This document shows, piece after piece, positions 7,091-15,597 of a stretch of DNA of 44,218 nt. The first letter of the stretch is position 1. Each line of letters opens with the position of its first letter. A model generated the notes under the pieces. That model was given only the letters and a program-made list of their open reading frames with translations, was not told the DNA's origin and did not search any database. The stretch is from contig CAYWPG010000033.1 in the NCBI GenBank assembly GCA_964460035.1, forward strand, positions 1 to 44,218, in the 5' to 3' direction. This DNA comes from CAYWPG01 sp964460035 (GTDB taxonomy: Bacteria > Pseudomonadota > Gammaproteobacteria > Nitrococcales > AK92). The position numbers and the translations under genes were made by a program.

Positions 7091-8875
7091 CTAGCCGGCA
7101 TTGTGGGGGCCTCCTCGCGTATCGGCCGGCATGTTGGCGAGCCAGCGGCGAGCGACCGCCAGCGCCTTGTCCAGATCCGAGGAATAAGTGAGTTCGCCGG
7201 CTTGCTTGCGGATCCCGGCACGGCGCAGCTTCACCAGCTGACGCGCTGTCAGGCCCGCGAATATCAGCGAGATTCCGGCCCTGCGCATGTCTCCGATCAG
7301 GCTCTTCAGGCCGACTAGGGCTGTGGCGTCTATGGTAGGCACTTGGCGCAGGTCCACTATGATCACCCTGATGCCGGCGTCTACCGTGCTCAGCGAAGAG
7401 AGTGCGCGGTCGGCCGCTCCGAAGAACAACGGGCCGCGGATCTCGTACACCGCAACTTCCGAAGGAACATTGCGATCGCTCAGCGCGCGCTCCCGGTCCA
7501 GCCGGTCGGAGTGCGTAGCCAGAGCCATGCGCCGTATGAACAGCGCAGCGGCCAGGCCTATGCCTACGGCGACCGCGAGTACCATGTCGAAGATGACCGT
7601 CAGTCCGAAGCAGACCAACAGCACCGCCACGTCGCCGCCGGGTGCCGAGCGCAGCATCTGGGCGAAATGCCGGGCTTCGGCCATGTTCCATGCCACCACG
7701 AACAGCAGCGCCGCCAGTGCGGCCATGGGAACCATTCCGAGCAACCCGGCCAAGCCCACTACGGCAAGCAGTACAACCAGGGCGTGAACTACTGCTGCGA
7801 GTGGCGAGCGGGCGCCGCTGCGGACGTTGGTTGCGGTGCGGGCGATGGCAGCGGTGGCGGTAATGCCGCCGAAGAATGGAACGATCAGGTTGCCCAGGCC
7901 TTGTCCGATGAGTTCGGCGTTGGGGTCGTGCCGCGTGCGGGTCATCCCGTCGGCCACCACCGCGCAAAGCAACGATTCGATCGCGGCCAGCATTGCAATG
8001 GCGAAAGCCGGGCCGATCAGGGCACGGATCAGGTCGAAGTTGAGCGGCAGCGGTTGGCCGTCGGGTCCTGGCAGATGCCACGGTACGACGAAGCTGGGCG
8101 CAATGGGCGGAATGCCGGTGCCGCTCAACTCCCCGGTGCTCCACTCGAAGCGCGAGGCGATGGTACTGACCGCGAACGCAGAATCGCCTGCGCCGAGGTT
8201 GACGAGGTAAGCTGCCGCAGCGCCCGCGAACACGCCGATGAGCGGGGCTGGAATGGGCAGTTTCAGCCGCGGCCAGAGCAGCAGCACGGCCAGCGTGAAG
8301 ACACCAATACCCAGTTCCGCCGGGTTGAGTGTTGGTAACGCATGGATGATGCGGGCCAAGTTCTCGGTGTAGTGCTCGCCGAGCTGCACGCTCAATCCGA
8401 GAAAGTCCGGCAGCTGCAGGGTTGCGATGACCACGGCGATGCCTGCAGTGAAACCGAGCACCACAGGGTAGGGCACGAACTGTATCAGCGCGCCGAGCTT
8501 GGCCACTCCTAACGTTACCAGTATCAGCCCCGCCATCAGTGTGGCGATCAGCAGACCGCCCAGACCATATTGCTGGACGATAGGGAACAGGATGACCACG
8601 AAGGCCGCTGTAGGACCGGAAATGTTGAAGCGAGATCCGCCGGTCAGCGCGATGATCGCTCCTGCGACAATAGCGGTATAGAGGCCGTGCTGGGGCGGCA
8701 CGCCCGTTGCGATGGCCAGCGCCATGGCAAGCGGCACGGCGACGATGCCGACGGTGAGACCGGCGAGGACATCGTGGCGCAGATCGCCCAGACCGTAGCC
8801 GGCCTGCAGTGCCGAGACCATGCCACTGGCCACGCGGGGCGGACGCCCTACCAAAGCAGCGATCAATCTACGCAT
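7091..8875 (-). CDS. SulP family anion transporter with STAS domain
   Basis: 594-residue inner-membrane transporter of the SulP (SLC26) family, members of which carry sulfate, bicarbonate or other anions. The start at 8875 has GGAGG 7 nt upstream and begins MRRLIAALVGRPPRVASG; the frame is open further upstream but without such a site. The transmembrane core contains the family signatures DVLAGLTVGIVAVPLAMALA and GLYTAIVAGAIIALTGGSRF-N-ISGPTAAF, with about 12-14 membrane segments to around residue 430. The C-terminal STAS domain (roughly 460-580) includes VIIVDLRQVPTIDATALVGL. No adjacent carbonic anhydrase or sulfur-assimilation gene hints at the substrate. The overall identification is firm; the substrate is open. 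Confidence 0.93.
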   Translation of the reverse strand: MRRLIAALVGRPPRVASGMVSALQAGYGLGDLRHDVLAGLTVGIVAVPLAMALAIATGVPPQHGLYTAIVAGAIIALTGGSRFNISGPTAAFVVILFPIVQQYGLGGLLIATLMAGLILVTLGVAKLGALIQFVPYPVVLGFTAGIAVVIATLQLPDFLGLSVQLGEHYTENLARIIHALPTLNPAELGIGVFTLAVLLLWPRLKLPIPAPLIGVFAGAAAAYLVNLGAGDSAFAVSTIASRFEWSTGELSGTGIPPIAPSFVVPWHLPGPDGQPLPLNFDLIRALIGPAFAIAMLAAIESLLCAVVADGMTRTRHDPNAELIGQGLGNLIVPFFGGITATAAIARTATNVRSGARSPLAAVVHALVVLLAVVGLAGLLGMVPMAALAALLFVVAWNMAEARHFAQMLRSAPGGDVAVLLVCFGLTVIFDMVLAVAVGIGLAAALFIRRMALATHSDRLDRERALSDRNVPSEVAVYEIRGPLFFGAADRALSSLSTVDAGIRVIIVDLRQVPTIDATALVGLKSLIGDMRRAGISLIFAGLTARQLVKLRRAGIRKQAGELTYSSDLDKALAVARRWLANMPADTRGGPHNAG

Positions 8876-9138
8876 AGAAAGCCTCCGCGACGGGGGTATC
8901 GACGGCTGTCCAGGAATACACTGTGGAAGGGATTCCTTTCCTGACGGCAACGCACCATGAGGCCTGTGCAGAGGCGCCGCGCGCCGCCACAATACCGCTA
9001 TCCTGCTGACATGGGGATTGCCGGACGATTTGCGGCAACTGTCAGGGCTTCCGTGGAACGGGCTAAGGACGGAATTCTAGCATTTTTTGTTGTGCCGGCG
9101 GGGAATCTTATAACTCGCCGGCGATAGAGGAGATGTAG

Positions 9139-9729
9139 GTGACTCGGATCAGAAGTCTTTGCGTGTACTGCGGTTCCAGCGCCGGACGCAGCGATTCGTA
9201 CGCAACGACAGCTAAGGCGCTAGCCGCTGAGTTGGCGCAGCGCGGGATCAGGCTGGTGTATGGAGGGGCGAGCGTCGGCATCATGGGAGTTGTTGCCGAT
9301 GCGGTGCTGGCGGCCGGCGGTGAAGTTATCGGGGTAATTCCCGAATCGCTGGTCGAAAAAGAGGTTGCCCACCACGGGCTGACTAAGCTGCATATCACCC
9401 GTTCTATGCACGAGCGCAAACAGCTTATGGCCGAGTTATCCGACGGCTTTATCGCGTTGCCCGGCGGCATAGGCACCTTGGAAGAGCTGTTTGAGGTGTG
9501 GACGTGGGCGCAGCTGGGGTTGCATCGCAAGCCTTGCGGATTGCTGAATATCGCGGGCTACTTCGACGGCTTGATCAAGTTCCTGGATCATACGGTCGCG
9601 GAAGCGTTTCTCCGGCCCGTGCACCGTTCGGTGCTTATTGTCGAGTCCGAGCCGACGGTGTTGCTGGAGCGCTTCGCGGGCTATAGCGCGCCCGCGGTCG
9701 CCAAGTGGATTGGTCCGGATCAGACCTGA
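9139..9729 (+). CDS. LOG-family cytokinin riboside 5'-monophosphate phosphoribohydrolase
   Basis: 196-residue cytoplasmic Rossmann-like enzyme of the LOG (LONELY GUY)/TIGR00730 family, which cleaves the N-glycosidic bond of nucleoside monophosphates. The catalytic signature PGGIGTLEE lies at residues 108-116, and the conserved Arg is in SMHERKQLM (89-97). The N-terminal SLCVYCGSSAG is also typical. Start is GTG 9139, with GAGGAG seven bases upstream. Many bacterial members are AMP or CMP nucleosidases or act in nucleotide clean-up rather than in cytokinin production, so the name reflects the family. The gene is monocistronic. Confidence 0.93.
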   Translation: MTRIRSLCVYCGSSAGRSDSYATTAKALAAELAQRGIRLVYGGASVGIMGVVADAVLAAGGEVIGVIPESLVEKEVAHHGLTKLHITRSMHERKQLMAELSDGFIALPGGIGTLEELFEVWTWAQLGLHRKPCGLLNIAGYFDGLIKFLDHTVAEAFLRPVHRSVLIVESEPTVLLERFAGYSAPAVAKWIGPDQT

Positions 9730-9789
9730 GCTCGCCGGCGTCTGCCCCGGGCACGTGAGACTGGGCGGGCCTCCCCGGGTGCCCAGGCC

Positions 9790-10500
9790 TTACAGGTAAC
9801 GAATGCCGCAGAGTTCGGACGCCACTGCCAGGCGTTCGCCTTCGAGCCAGAACGCGAAGCCGTCCAGATAGGTCGCCGGCGGGTGTTCGCCATAGGCCAG
9901 GTCCAGCATCAGATGGCGCAGCAGGTAAATGCTCCAGTCGTGCGAGACACAGAGGGTGAGTTGGTCCGCCGGCGCCTCTGCCAACAGCGATCGCAAGCGC
10001 GCCACCAGTCGCTCGCACGCCTCCGCCGGCGGCATCATGATATCGCCCGGTATCTCGCCGGCGAACCAGCGCTGCAGGGTGCCTTGGGGCCCGATGCGCT
10101 TCATCATGCCGCCGACTTTGCGCATATCGCGCACGTAGAACACCGCCAGATCTTCCAGAATGGTGTTCCCGGCGCTCAGGGGATGAGCGTGGCTCTCGCT
10201 GATCAGCTCTGCCGTTTCCACGCAGCGTCCGGCGGGGCTGGAGCAGGTCGCGAAGCGGCCCCAGCGGGGCAAACGGTCGCCGAAGCGGCGGCAATAGTCC
10301 CGCCCGGCATCGGACAACGGGTTGTCCAGATCGTTCTCGGTTTGGCCATAGTGGCGCGCCGAGTGGCGGATCAGTGCCAGTGTGCTGCTACGGATCGGCG
10401 CGCTGTGTAGCTGCTGCAGCAGAGTCAACATGGCCAACCCATAGTCGTCGTTGCCGCTGTCCTGGGGACGGCTGAGAGTCATGAAGTCACGCTCGGACAT
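9790..10500 (-). CDS. Histidine phosphatase superfamily protein
   Basis: 236-residue member of the phosphoglycerate mutase/histidine phosphatase superfamily. The catalytic motif reads LIRHSARHY rather than the usual RHG, keeping the phosphorylated His. SSPAGRCVETAEL supplies the conserved Arg, and CVSHDWSIYLLRHLM the second His. A helical insert between (FYVRDMRKVGGMMKRIGPQG) covers the active site. Start ATG 10500 has GGAG about 9 nt upstream (minus strand); the longer frame upstream lacks family similarity. There is no signal peptide. The substrate is unknown. It faces away from the DUF2147 gene, with about 260 bp between for divergent promoters. Confidence 0.85.
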   Translation of the reverse strand: MSERDFMTLSRPQDSGNDDYGLAMLTLLQQLHSAPIRSSTLALIRHSARHYGQTENDLDNPLSDAGRDYCRRFGDRLPRWGRFATCSSPAGRCVETAELISESHAHPLSAGNTILEDLAVFYVRDMRKVGGMMKRIGPQGTLQRWFAGEIPGDIMMPPAEACERLVARLRSLLAEAPADQLTLCVSHDWSIYLLRHLMLDLAYGEHPPATYLDGFAFWLEGERLAVASELCGIRYL

Positions 10501-10759
10501 CGCCGCGCTCCATACGATATCTACCTGGATGCGTTCGCCATGACCTCGGCGCTGTCGGCGCTGGGCGCCAGCCCGGACGGCCTGGTGCCTGCACGACACC
10601 GGGCGCGGAAACGAGATTCATGCGAACAGCCGCTAGGGGTATGTCTGCCACCGGGCTCGACAGTACCATGCTAATGTTCTTGTGGTGTGACGCCGGCGCT
10701 GTCCGGGCTGTCTACCTGGGGAAGAACAAGAATCCACTATAGAACGTTAGAGGCAACGG

Positions 10760-11233
10760 ATGAAGATCGAGCAGAATGCCGCCCATGCCGTGCTACGGAC
10801 GATGATAGCGGTATTTTCCATGATGCCCCTGGCGCTGGTCGCCGGGGAGCAAGCTATAGGCACGTGGCTGACCGAGAACGGCCAGGCCCGTATCGAAATC
10901 GTACAGTGCGGTGCTGCGCTGTGCGGGCATACCGTATGGTTGGCGGAGCCTCTGGATGAGGAGGGGCAGCCGAAGCGCGACAGCAAGAATCCGGACGCAT
11001 CGCTGCGGGGGCGCAGCATTATCGGCGAGACGCCCATCGTCTGGGATATGAAGCCGGCAGGCGACGGGCAGACTTGGCAGGAAGGCTACGTGTACGATCC
11101 GGAGAACGGCAAGACTTATAGGGCACGCATGCAGCTCGATGGCGCCGACACCTTGCGATTGCGCGGTTACATCGGGCGGCCCATATTCGGGCGCACCACC
11201 GTTTGGACCCGGGTTTCCGAGGCTGGCGAATAA
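10760..11233 (+). CDS. DUF2147 family exported protein
   Basis: 157 residues. The N-terminus (to about residue 28, ending MMPLALVAG) is a signal peptide with a long n-region. The mature domain is DUF2147: GTWLTENGQARIEIVQCGAALCGHTVWL, then GETPIVWDMKPAGDGQTWQEGYVYDPENGKTYRARMQL and LRLRGYIGRPIFGRTTVWTRV. The two cysteines in CGAALCG can form a disulfide in the periplasm. Family members are small beta-rich periplasmic proteins of unknown function. The start has GAGG about 7 nt upstream. The length is typical. Confidence 0.88.
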   Translation: MKIEQNAAHAVLRTMIAVFSMMPLALVAGEQAIGTWLTENGQARIEIVQCGAALCGHTVWLAEPLDEEGQPKRDSKNPDASLRGRSIIGETPIVWDMKPAGDGQTWQEGYVYDPENGKTYRARMQLDGADTLRLRGYIGRPIFGRTTVWTRVSEAGE

Positions 11234-11274
11234 CCGGCATCGAATGACCTGCATGCGGTGGCGCCGGGGCGTGG

Positions 11275-12282
11275 TTACTCGGCGCTTTGCAGGCGCCGCC
11301 GCTTCTCCAAGGTCAACACGATAAGCAACGCAGCCGAACCCGCCAGCGCGGATGCGAGGATAATGTCCAGCGCTCCCGCTACGTAGGTGAAGTACAGCGT
11401 GTAGCCTTGAATGATCAGGAAGGTTACGGCAAACCCGCGCAGCATCCTGACCGCGAAGCGTGCGCCCAGCCACAATAGCGCCGCGTTGCTGCCGGCCCAT
11501 AAGAGATTGAATAACAACAGTTCCGCACCGCTCGCGGCGTAATGGTCGTCCAGCGACCCGAAGTTGCCGAACAGGCTGAGCAGCCACATGGCCATCTCGG
11601 CAAAGAATAGCCCGCTCGCCAGCCATACGTAGAAAAAGCCGGGATAGCGCGCCAGCCAATCCCGGGGCGCGCGGCGATGCACTAGGGCAACCAGTGCGAT
11701 AGCGGCGCCCGCGAGCAGAAAACGCAGAGGGTAGTTCATCCCGAACCAGTAAGCGCCCCATCCCGATGCGTAGCCGGTGACTCCGCCGAACCAGACGAAG
11801 AAGAGCACCGCCGATAGCACGAGCAGGAGGATGTTTCTTAGCAGATAGCTCAAGGCGAGCAGGATAGCCAGATCGATCAATACCAGTGCCGGCCAATTGT
11901 CCGATCCGTTGTTGAGCAAGGCGCCAAGGGTGACGGTCAGCCCGATCAGGGAGCAGCCGCCTAGCAGCTCGCAGCTACGAGAGGTCCACGGCCTTTGCTG
12001 CAGCCGCCGGCCAGCCACCAACAGAGCAATCGTGAGCACCAGCAAGCCCGCCGCCAGCTCGCGCAGCGTGAAGCCGAACACCTCCCTGGCCAGTATGGCG
12101 CCCCCGGCAGCGGCGCTCAGCGCGCCGAAGACGAGCAACCATTTGCCCAGAGAAGTCCAGTCCCAGCCGGCAGTGACATAGCGCGCGGCGATCTGCCTGT
12201 GCTGCTCCTCGCCCAGCAGCCCCTCCCGGAGCAGCTGATTGAGCTGCCGACGCACCACGCGATTGAATCTGGCGGGAGTCAT
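11275..12282 (-). CDS. DUF2157-like multi-spanning membrane protein, second of a pair
   Basis: 335-residue inner-membrane protein. A short cytoplasmic helical N-terminus (VVRRQLNQLLREGLLGEEQHRQIAARY) is followed by about 10-11 hydrophobic segments from residue 45 onward. This is the layout of DUF2157 proteins. GGAGG lies 5-6 nt before the ATG at 12282, and the start overlaps the upstream gene's stop by four bases (ATGA), so the two are translationally coupled. The N-terminal helix and segment order mirror the upstream protein (both have a helix-loop ending in AARY and a later W-LLSL segment), which points to tandem duplication. DUF2157/DUF4401 pairs of unknown function are known. Joint assembly is inferred. 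Confidence 0.8.
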   Translation of the reverse strand: MTPARFNRVVRRQLNQLLREGLLGEEQHRQIAARYVTAGWDWTSLGKWLLVFGALSAAAGGAILAREVFGFTLRELAAGLLVLTIALLVAGRRLQQRPWTSRSCELLGGCSLIGLTVTLGALLNNGSDNWPALVLIDLAILLALSYLLRNILLLVLSAVLFFVWFGGVTGYASGWGAYWFGMNYPLRFLLAGAAIALVALVHRRAPRDWLARYPGFFYVWLASGLFFAEMAMWLLSLFGNFGSLDDHYAASGAELLLFNLLWAGSNAALLWLGARFAVRMLRGFAVTFLIIQGYTLYFTYVAGALDIILASALAGSAALLIVLTLEKRRRLQSAE

Positions 12283-13262
12283 GCAGTCCTCCGGCGCGCC
12301 AAGCCCTCGAGCAGCGCGCCTAGCGCCAGTGCCGACAATCCTGCGAAAAGGAAGCATGCTCCGGCGGAGAGGCGGTCCCAGAAGTGCTCGAAGAGGCGTG
12401 TGTAAAAACCAATCCCCAGGAAGACGGCGCCGAAGCCGGTGAAGCGGGGGTCTTTAAGAAAACCGCCGGCGACGATCTGGGCAATACTCGCAGCTGCGAA
12501 CGCAAGCGCCCAGCTCAGGCCTCCCGGCCAGAGGCTGAGCAGCCACAGCGAGCAGTTGCAATACAGCAGGCCGAAAACGATATACACGGCGCCGAAGCCC
12601 GTGTGGCGGCCGCTCAGGCGGCGCTCGACAACGCGCTCATGCCAAACCCCGAAGGCCGCGGCCGCTGCGGCGATGTAAGACATCAACCAGGGGTCGTGCA
12701 GCGCGAGGAAATACGTTCCGCTGCCCTGGTAGCCGGTGTAGCTGCCCATGCCGTGGAAGAGCAACAGCAAGCCCCACGCCAACGGCCAGCGCAGATGAAA
12801 GCGATAGGCGGTGAGCAGTGCTGCCGCAGCGGTGATGAGCAGAATGGTGGGGTAGGCCATACGGTAATCGGAGCCGCCGGTGGCCAGATACAGCAGGCTG
12901 AGTGCGGCGAAACCGCAGATCAGCCCCAGTGTGATCAGTGCCGAACCGATGATGCTGAAGCGATCGTGCCGGTCCAGCGCCAGGCGGGCGCCCCAAGCCC
13001 AGAGCGCCAGGCCGGCTGCGGCCAGCAATAGGGCCGACAGCAGCAGCGACCATAGCGCGGCCAGGGTGGTGAGCAAGCCGATTACCGCGGTGGCGAGCAT
13101 GTACGCGCCGAAGAAGCCCAGCCAGCGCAGCAGTATGGAGTCGCCTGCGTCGCGAGTGCGGTAACGCGCCGCAAGCTCCTCGGCGAGCGCGTCGTCGATC
13201 AGGCCTAAGTGCCGCCAGGTCGCGGCCTCGCTGGCCAGCCGCTCACGGGTTTGGGCGCGCAT
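12279..13262 (-). CDS. DUF2157 family multi-spanning membrane protein, first of a pair
   Basis: 327 residues. The cytoplasmic N-terminus ERLASEAATWRHLGLIDDALAEELAARY is the DUF2157 signature; about 11 transmembrane segments follow from residue 40. The ATG at 13262 has GGAGAG 8 nt upstream; the open frame extends further but codes nothing recognisable. The last four bases overlap the start of the downstream paralog. A polar stretch (HERVVERRLSGRHTG) separates the two transmembrane halves, as in the second protein. Function is unknown. Confidence 0.83.
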   Translation of the reverse strand: MRAQTRERLASEAATWRHLGLIDDALAEELAARYRTRDAGDSILLRWLGFFGAYMLATAVIGLLTTLAALWSLLLSALLLAAAGLALWAWGARLALDRHDRFSIIGSALITLGLICGFAALSLLYLATGGSDYRMAYPTILLITAAAALLTAYRFHLRWPLAWGLLLLFHGMGSYTGYQGSGTYFLALHDPWLMSYIAAAAAAFGVWHERVVERRLSGRHTGFGAVYIVFGLLYCNCSLWLLSLWPGGLSWALAFAAASIAQIVAGGFLKDPRFTGFGAVFLGIGFYTRLFEHFWDRLSAGACFLFAGLSALALGALLEGLARRRTA

Positions 13263-13373
13263 CGCATGGGCTCTCCGCCATCCACAGTCGTAGCAAGTGT
13301 AGACAATTCCCCCGCGCTTAGCGCTGAACGCGCTGCGGGTTGCTTGCTGTGCAAGGGGCAACCGGGCCGTGCG

Positions 13374-14873
13374 TTATTGGTCCTGGCGTAGGCTGGCCGA
13401 TGGGTAGCCGCGAAAACTAGACAGCAGGTAAACATCGAGCGTGAGCATGGCGTCGCGGTGTACCGGAACGCGAATCCGGTCGACCAGAAGCGCGTTATCG
13501 AAGCTTTCGACTATAGTGCGCACTCGCTCCGGCGGGCGGCGGGTGACCAGCAGGAAATGGTCGCCCTGCCGGTGCTGCAGGCTGGTCGTCAGCTCGTAGT
13601 GGTCATCGATCCGGCCGTTGGCGTTCCATTTCACCAGTTCTGCGGGACGCGCGTAGTAGAGTAGAAGCGCGGTCGTCATGCGCTGATCGGTTAGCACTCC
13701 GATCTCGGGATAGCGCTGCAGCACGGTAGCGACTTGCCGTCCCGCTTGCTCCCAGCCGCGATAGCGCTGGTAGGGGTCGGTGGTTCTAGTCAGTTCCACG
13801 CCCAGCCTAGGGGCGATCGCATCGTAGTGATAGGCCACTATAGCCAATAGTAGCTGCAGCGCGAGCGACAACCGCAGCCAACCGGGGCGCCCGCTGCCCA
13901 GCAGCCATGCCGTTATCCATACCGCGGCGGCGACATAGATGGGCATCGCCCAGTTCGCGTGAGCGCGCGACATGAGCGCGATGATCAGGACCACGAGCAG
14001 CCAGGGGACGGCGAAGCACATCAGGACCTGCTGCCGGCTGTCTGTCCACCAGCCGCGGCGGCGCGCGATCAGGTACAGCAGCAAGGCGAACGGAAGCGGT
14101 CCGAACACCAGGAACTGGGCGCTGATGAACTCGCCCAGTCCCTGTAAGTGCCAGATGGCCCGATCCAGGTGGGAGATATGGTGTGTGTGGCGGTAGCTGA
14201 CGAAGCCATGGCGCGCGTTCCAAAGCAGGTTCGGCAGGTAAATCAGCAGCGCCAGCAGTCCCGCCGTATAAATGCGACCACGCGCCAAGTGATGGCGGTG
14301 GCGCGGCGAGAGCAGCAGGTAAAGGAGCGCCGATACTGCGAAGAACGCCATGCTGTACTTGCTCAGCAGGCCCAGGCCGCCGGCGATGCCTAGCAGCAGC
14401 CACCAGCGCCAGCGATCCTCGTCTATGGCGCGCAGAAAAGCGTAGAGTGCCAGTGCCCAGAAGAGCAGCAGCGGCGTGTCGGTGGTTATGGCTATGCCGT
14501 ACAGGGATACGGCGGGCATCAAGCTGTACGCCAGTGCGCTCCACAGTCCAACGCGGGCGCCGTAAAGCCGTTCGGCGATGAGGAACACCAGCAGCCCGGT
14601 GGCAAAATGCAGGAACGGAGCGGCAATGCGTATGCAGAACACGCTGTCGCCGCAGACGCCGGTGGTGGCCGCGATGATCCAGGCGACCATGGGAGGCTTG
14701 GAGTAGTAGCCGAAGTCCAAGGTCTGCGCCCAGGTCCAGTACTGTGCCTCGTCGCCGTCCAGGCCATACGGCGAGAGGGCGACGACTACCGCGCGATAGA
14801 TTGCCAGAGCGCCCAGGGCAAGAAGCGCTGCCCTGCCGTAGTGGCTGTCGCTACGGGCCTCGTTCGCTGACAT
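13374..14873 (-). CDS. GT39-type (ArnT/PMT-like) membrane glycosyltransferase
   Basis: 499-residue inner-membrane glycosyltransferase of the GT39/PMT_2 fold, using polyprenyl-phosphate sugars as donors. The first periplasmic loop has the catalytic acidic motif LSPYGLDGDEAQYWTWAQ and then YYSKPPMVAW, a combination typical of ArnT-like and related enzymes. About 11 membrane segments follow to residue 375. The C-terminal periplasmic domain (from about 380) is hydrophilic with no recognised fold. Start ATG 14873 was chosen since MSANEARSD directly precedes the first membrane helix; the ribosome site is weak (GGGGGA about 11 nt away). Substrate could be lipid A, a glycan or a protein; the neighbours do not say. 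Confidence 0.85.
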   Translation of the reverse strand: MSANEARSDSHYGRAALLALGALAIYRAVVVALSPYGLDGDEAQYWTWAQTLDFGYYSKPPMVAWIIAATTGVCGDSVFCIRIAAPFLHFATGLLVFLIAERLYGARVGLWSALAYSLMPAVSLYGIAITTDTPLLLFWALALYAFLRAIDEDRWRWWLLLGIAGGLGLLSKYSMAFFAVSALLYLLLSPRHRHHLARGRIYTAGLLALLIYLPNLLWNARHGFVSYRHTHHISHLDRAIWHLQGLGEFISAQFLVFGPLPFALLLYLIARRRGWWTDSRQQVLMCFAVPWLLVVLIIALMSRAHANWAMPIYVAAAVWITAWLLGSGRPGWLRLSLALQLLLAIVAYHYDAIAPRLGVELTRTTDPYQRYRGWEQAGRQVATVLQRYPEIGVLTDQRMTTALLLYYARPAELVKWNANGRIDDHYELTTSLQHRQGDHFLLVTRRPPERVRTIVESFDNALLVDRIRVPVHRDAMLTLDVYLLSSFRGYPSASLRQDQ

Positions 14874-15276
14874 TGGTGTTGGTTCCCCCACTGACCGTAC
14901 GCCCCGCGCACCGGCATCGCGGGCGGCCGGTGCGGCGAAGCGATCTATTGCCGCGGCGAGAATCGTTATGGGGGCGCCTGAGACGGCTTTCAGCACGGCC
15001 GTGCGGTGGCGAGGCTTGACCGGCCCTGGCCAAGCGCTTGTATTTGCGAGGCCTTTTGGTCGAACAGCCCGCTCTCTTCCACCCGGGCGCCTGGCGAGAG
15101 AAAATTCAGCTGCGAGCGCTACGCGGTATACGCCCAGGCCCTAGTGGAACGCGTTTTCGCGCACTCATCGCTTGACGCTATCGATAAGCCGGCGCAGAGT
15201 CGCTGCTTCGCAGTGAAGAAGACGTTGTATACCCTGCTGGGTATGATTTTCATGGGTAAGCTGCAGAGGCAATGTG
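14874..15276. other. Intergenic region between divergent GT39 and DUF2798 genes
   Basis: About 400 bp with promoters for both directions expected. A TTGACG hexamer is visible in the right half (near 15171) but without a convincing -10 at the correct spacing. I see no gene, repeat or terminator. Confidence 0.4.
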
Positions 15277-15504
15277 ATGATTCCGGCGCGATTCGAGCCC
15301 CTCGTGTTCGCCTTTTTCATGTCCGCTCTCATGGCCTTTGTGATGTCCGGCGTGCTGACGCTGGTCAATGTGGGGCCGGTCGAAGGGTTCTTTCGCTTGT
15401 GGATGCGGGCGTACCTCGCCGCATGGATCGTTGCCATGCCGACTACAATGCTGGTGGCGCCGCTGGTGCGCCGGTTGACCAAGCTGACCGTACGCGTCGC
15501 GTAG
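15277..15504 (+). CDS. DUF2798 family small membrane protein
   Basis: 75 residues with two hydrophobic helices (LVFAFFMSALMAFVMSGVLTLVN and LAAWIVAMPTTMLVAPLVR) joined by a loop, plus a basic tail. This is the DUF2798 pattern (short, two-helix, F-x4-S-x2-M-x5-S motif in helix one, W-x4-P-x5-P in helix two). The ATG at 15277 has AGAGG about 8 nt upstream; a GTG one codon earlier is also possible. Function is unknown. Confidence 0.8.
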   Translation: MIPARFEPLVFAFFMSALMAFVMSGVLTLVNVGPVEGFFRLWMRAYLAAWIVAMPTTMLVAPLVRRLTKLTVRVA

Positions 15505-15597
15505 CGGCGGCTCCGTAGCCACAGTGCGAGCGCGCGAAGTCGCGCCGCGTCGGGCCTCCCGGCTCGAGGCGGCGAGGCAACTCCGCGCGATAGCACG

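Noticed and set aside
6753..8144. Long open frame within the SulP gene
   Set aside because: It is out of phase with the clear transporter and STAS sequence and is Arg/Pro/Gly-rich, as shadow frames are.
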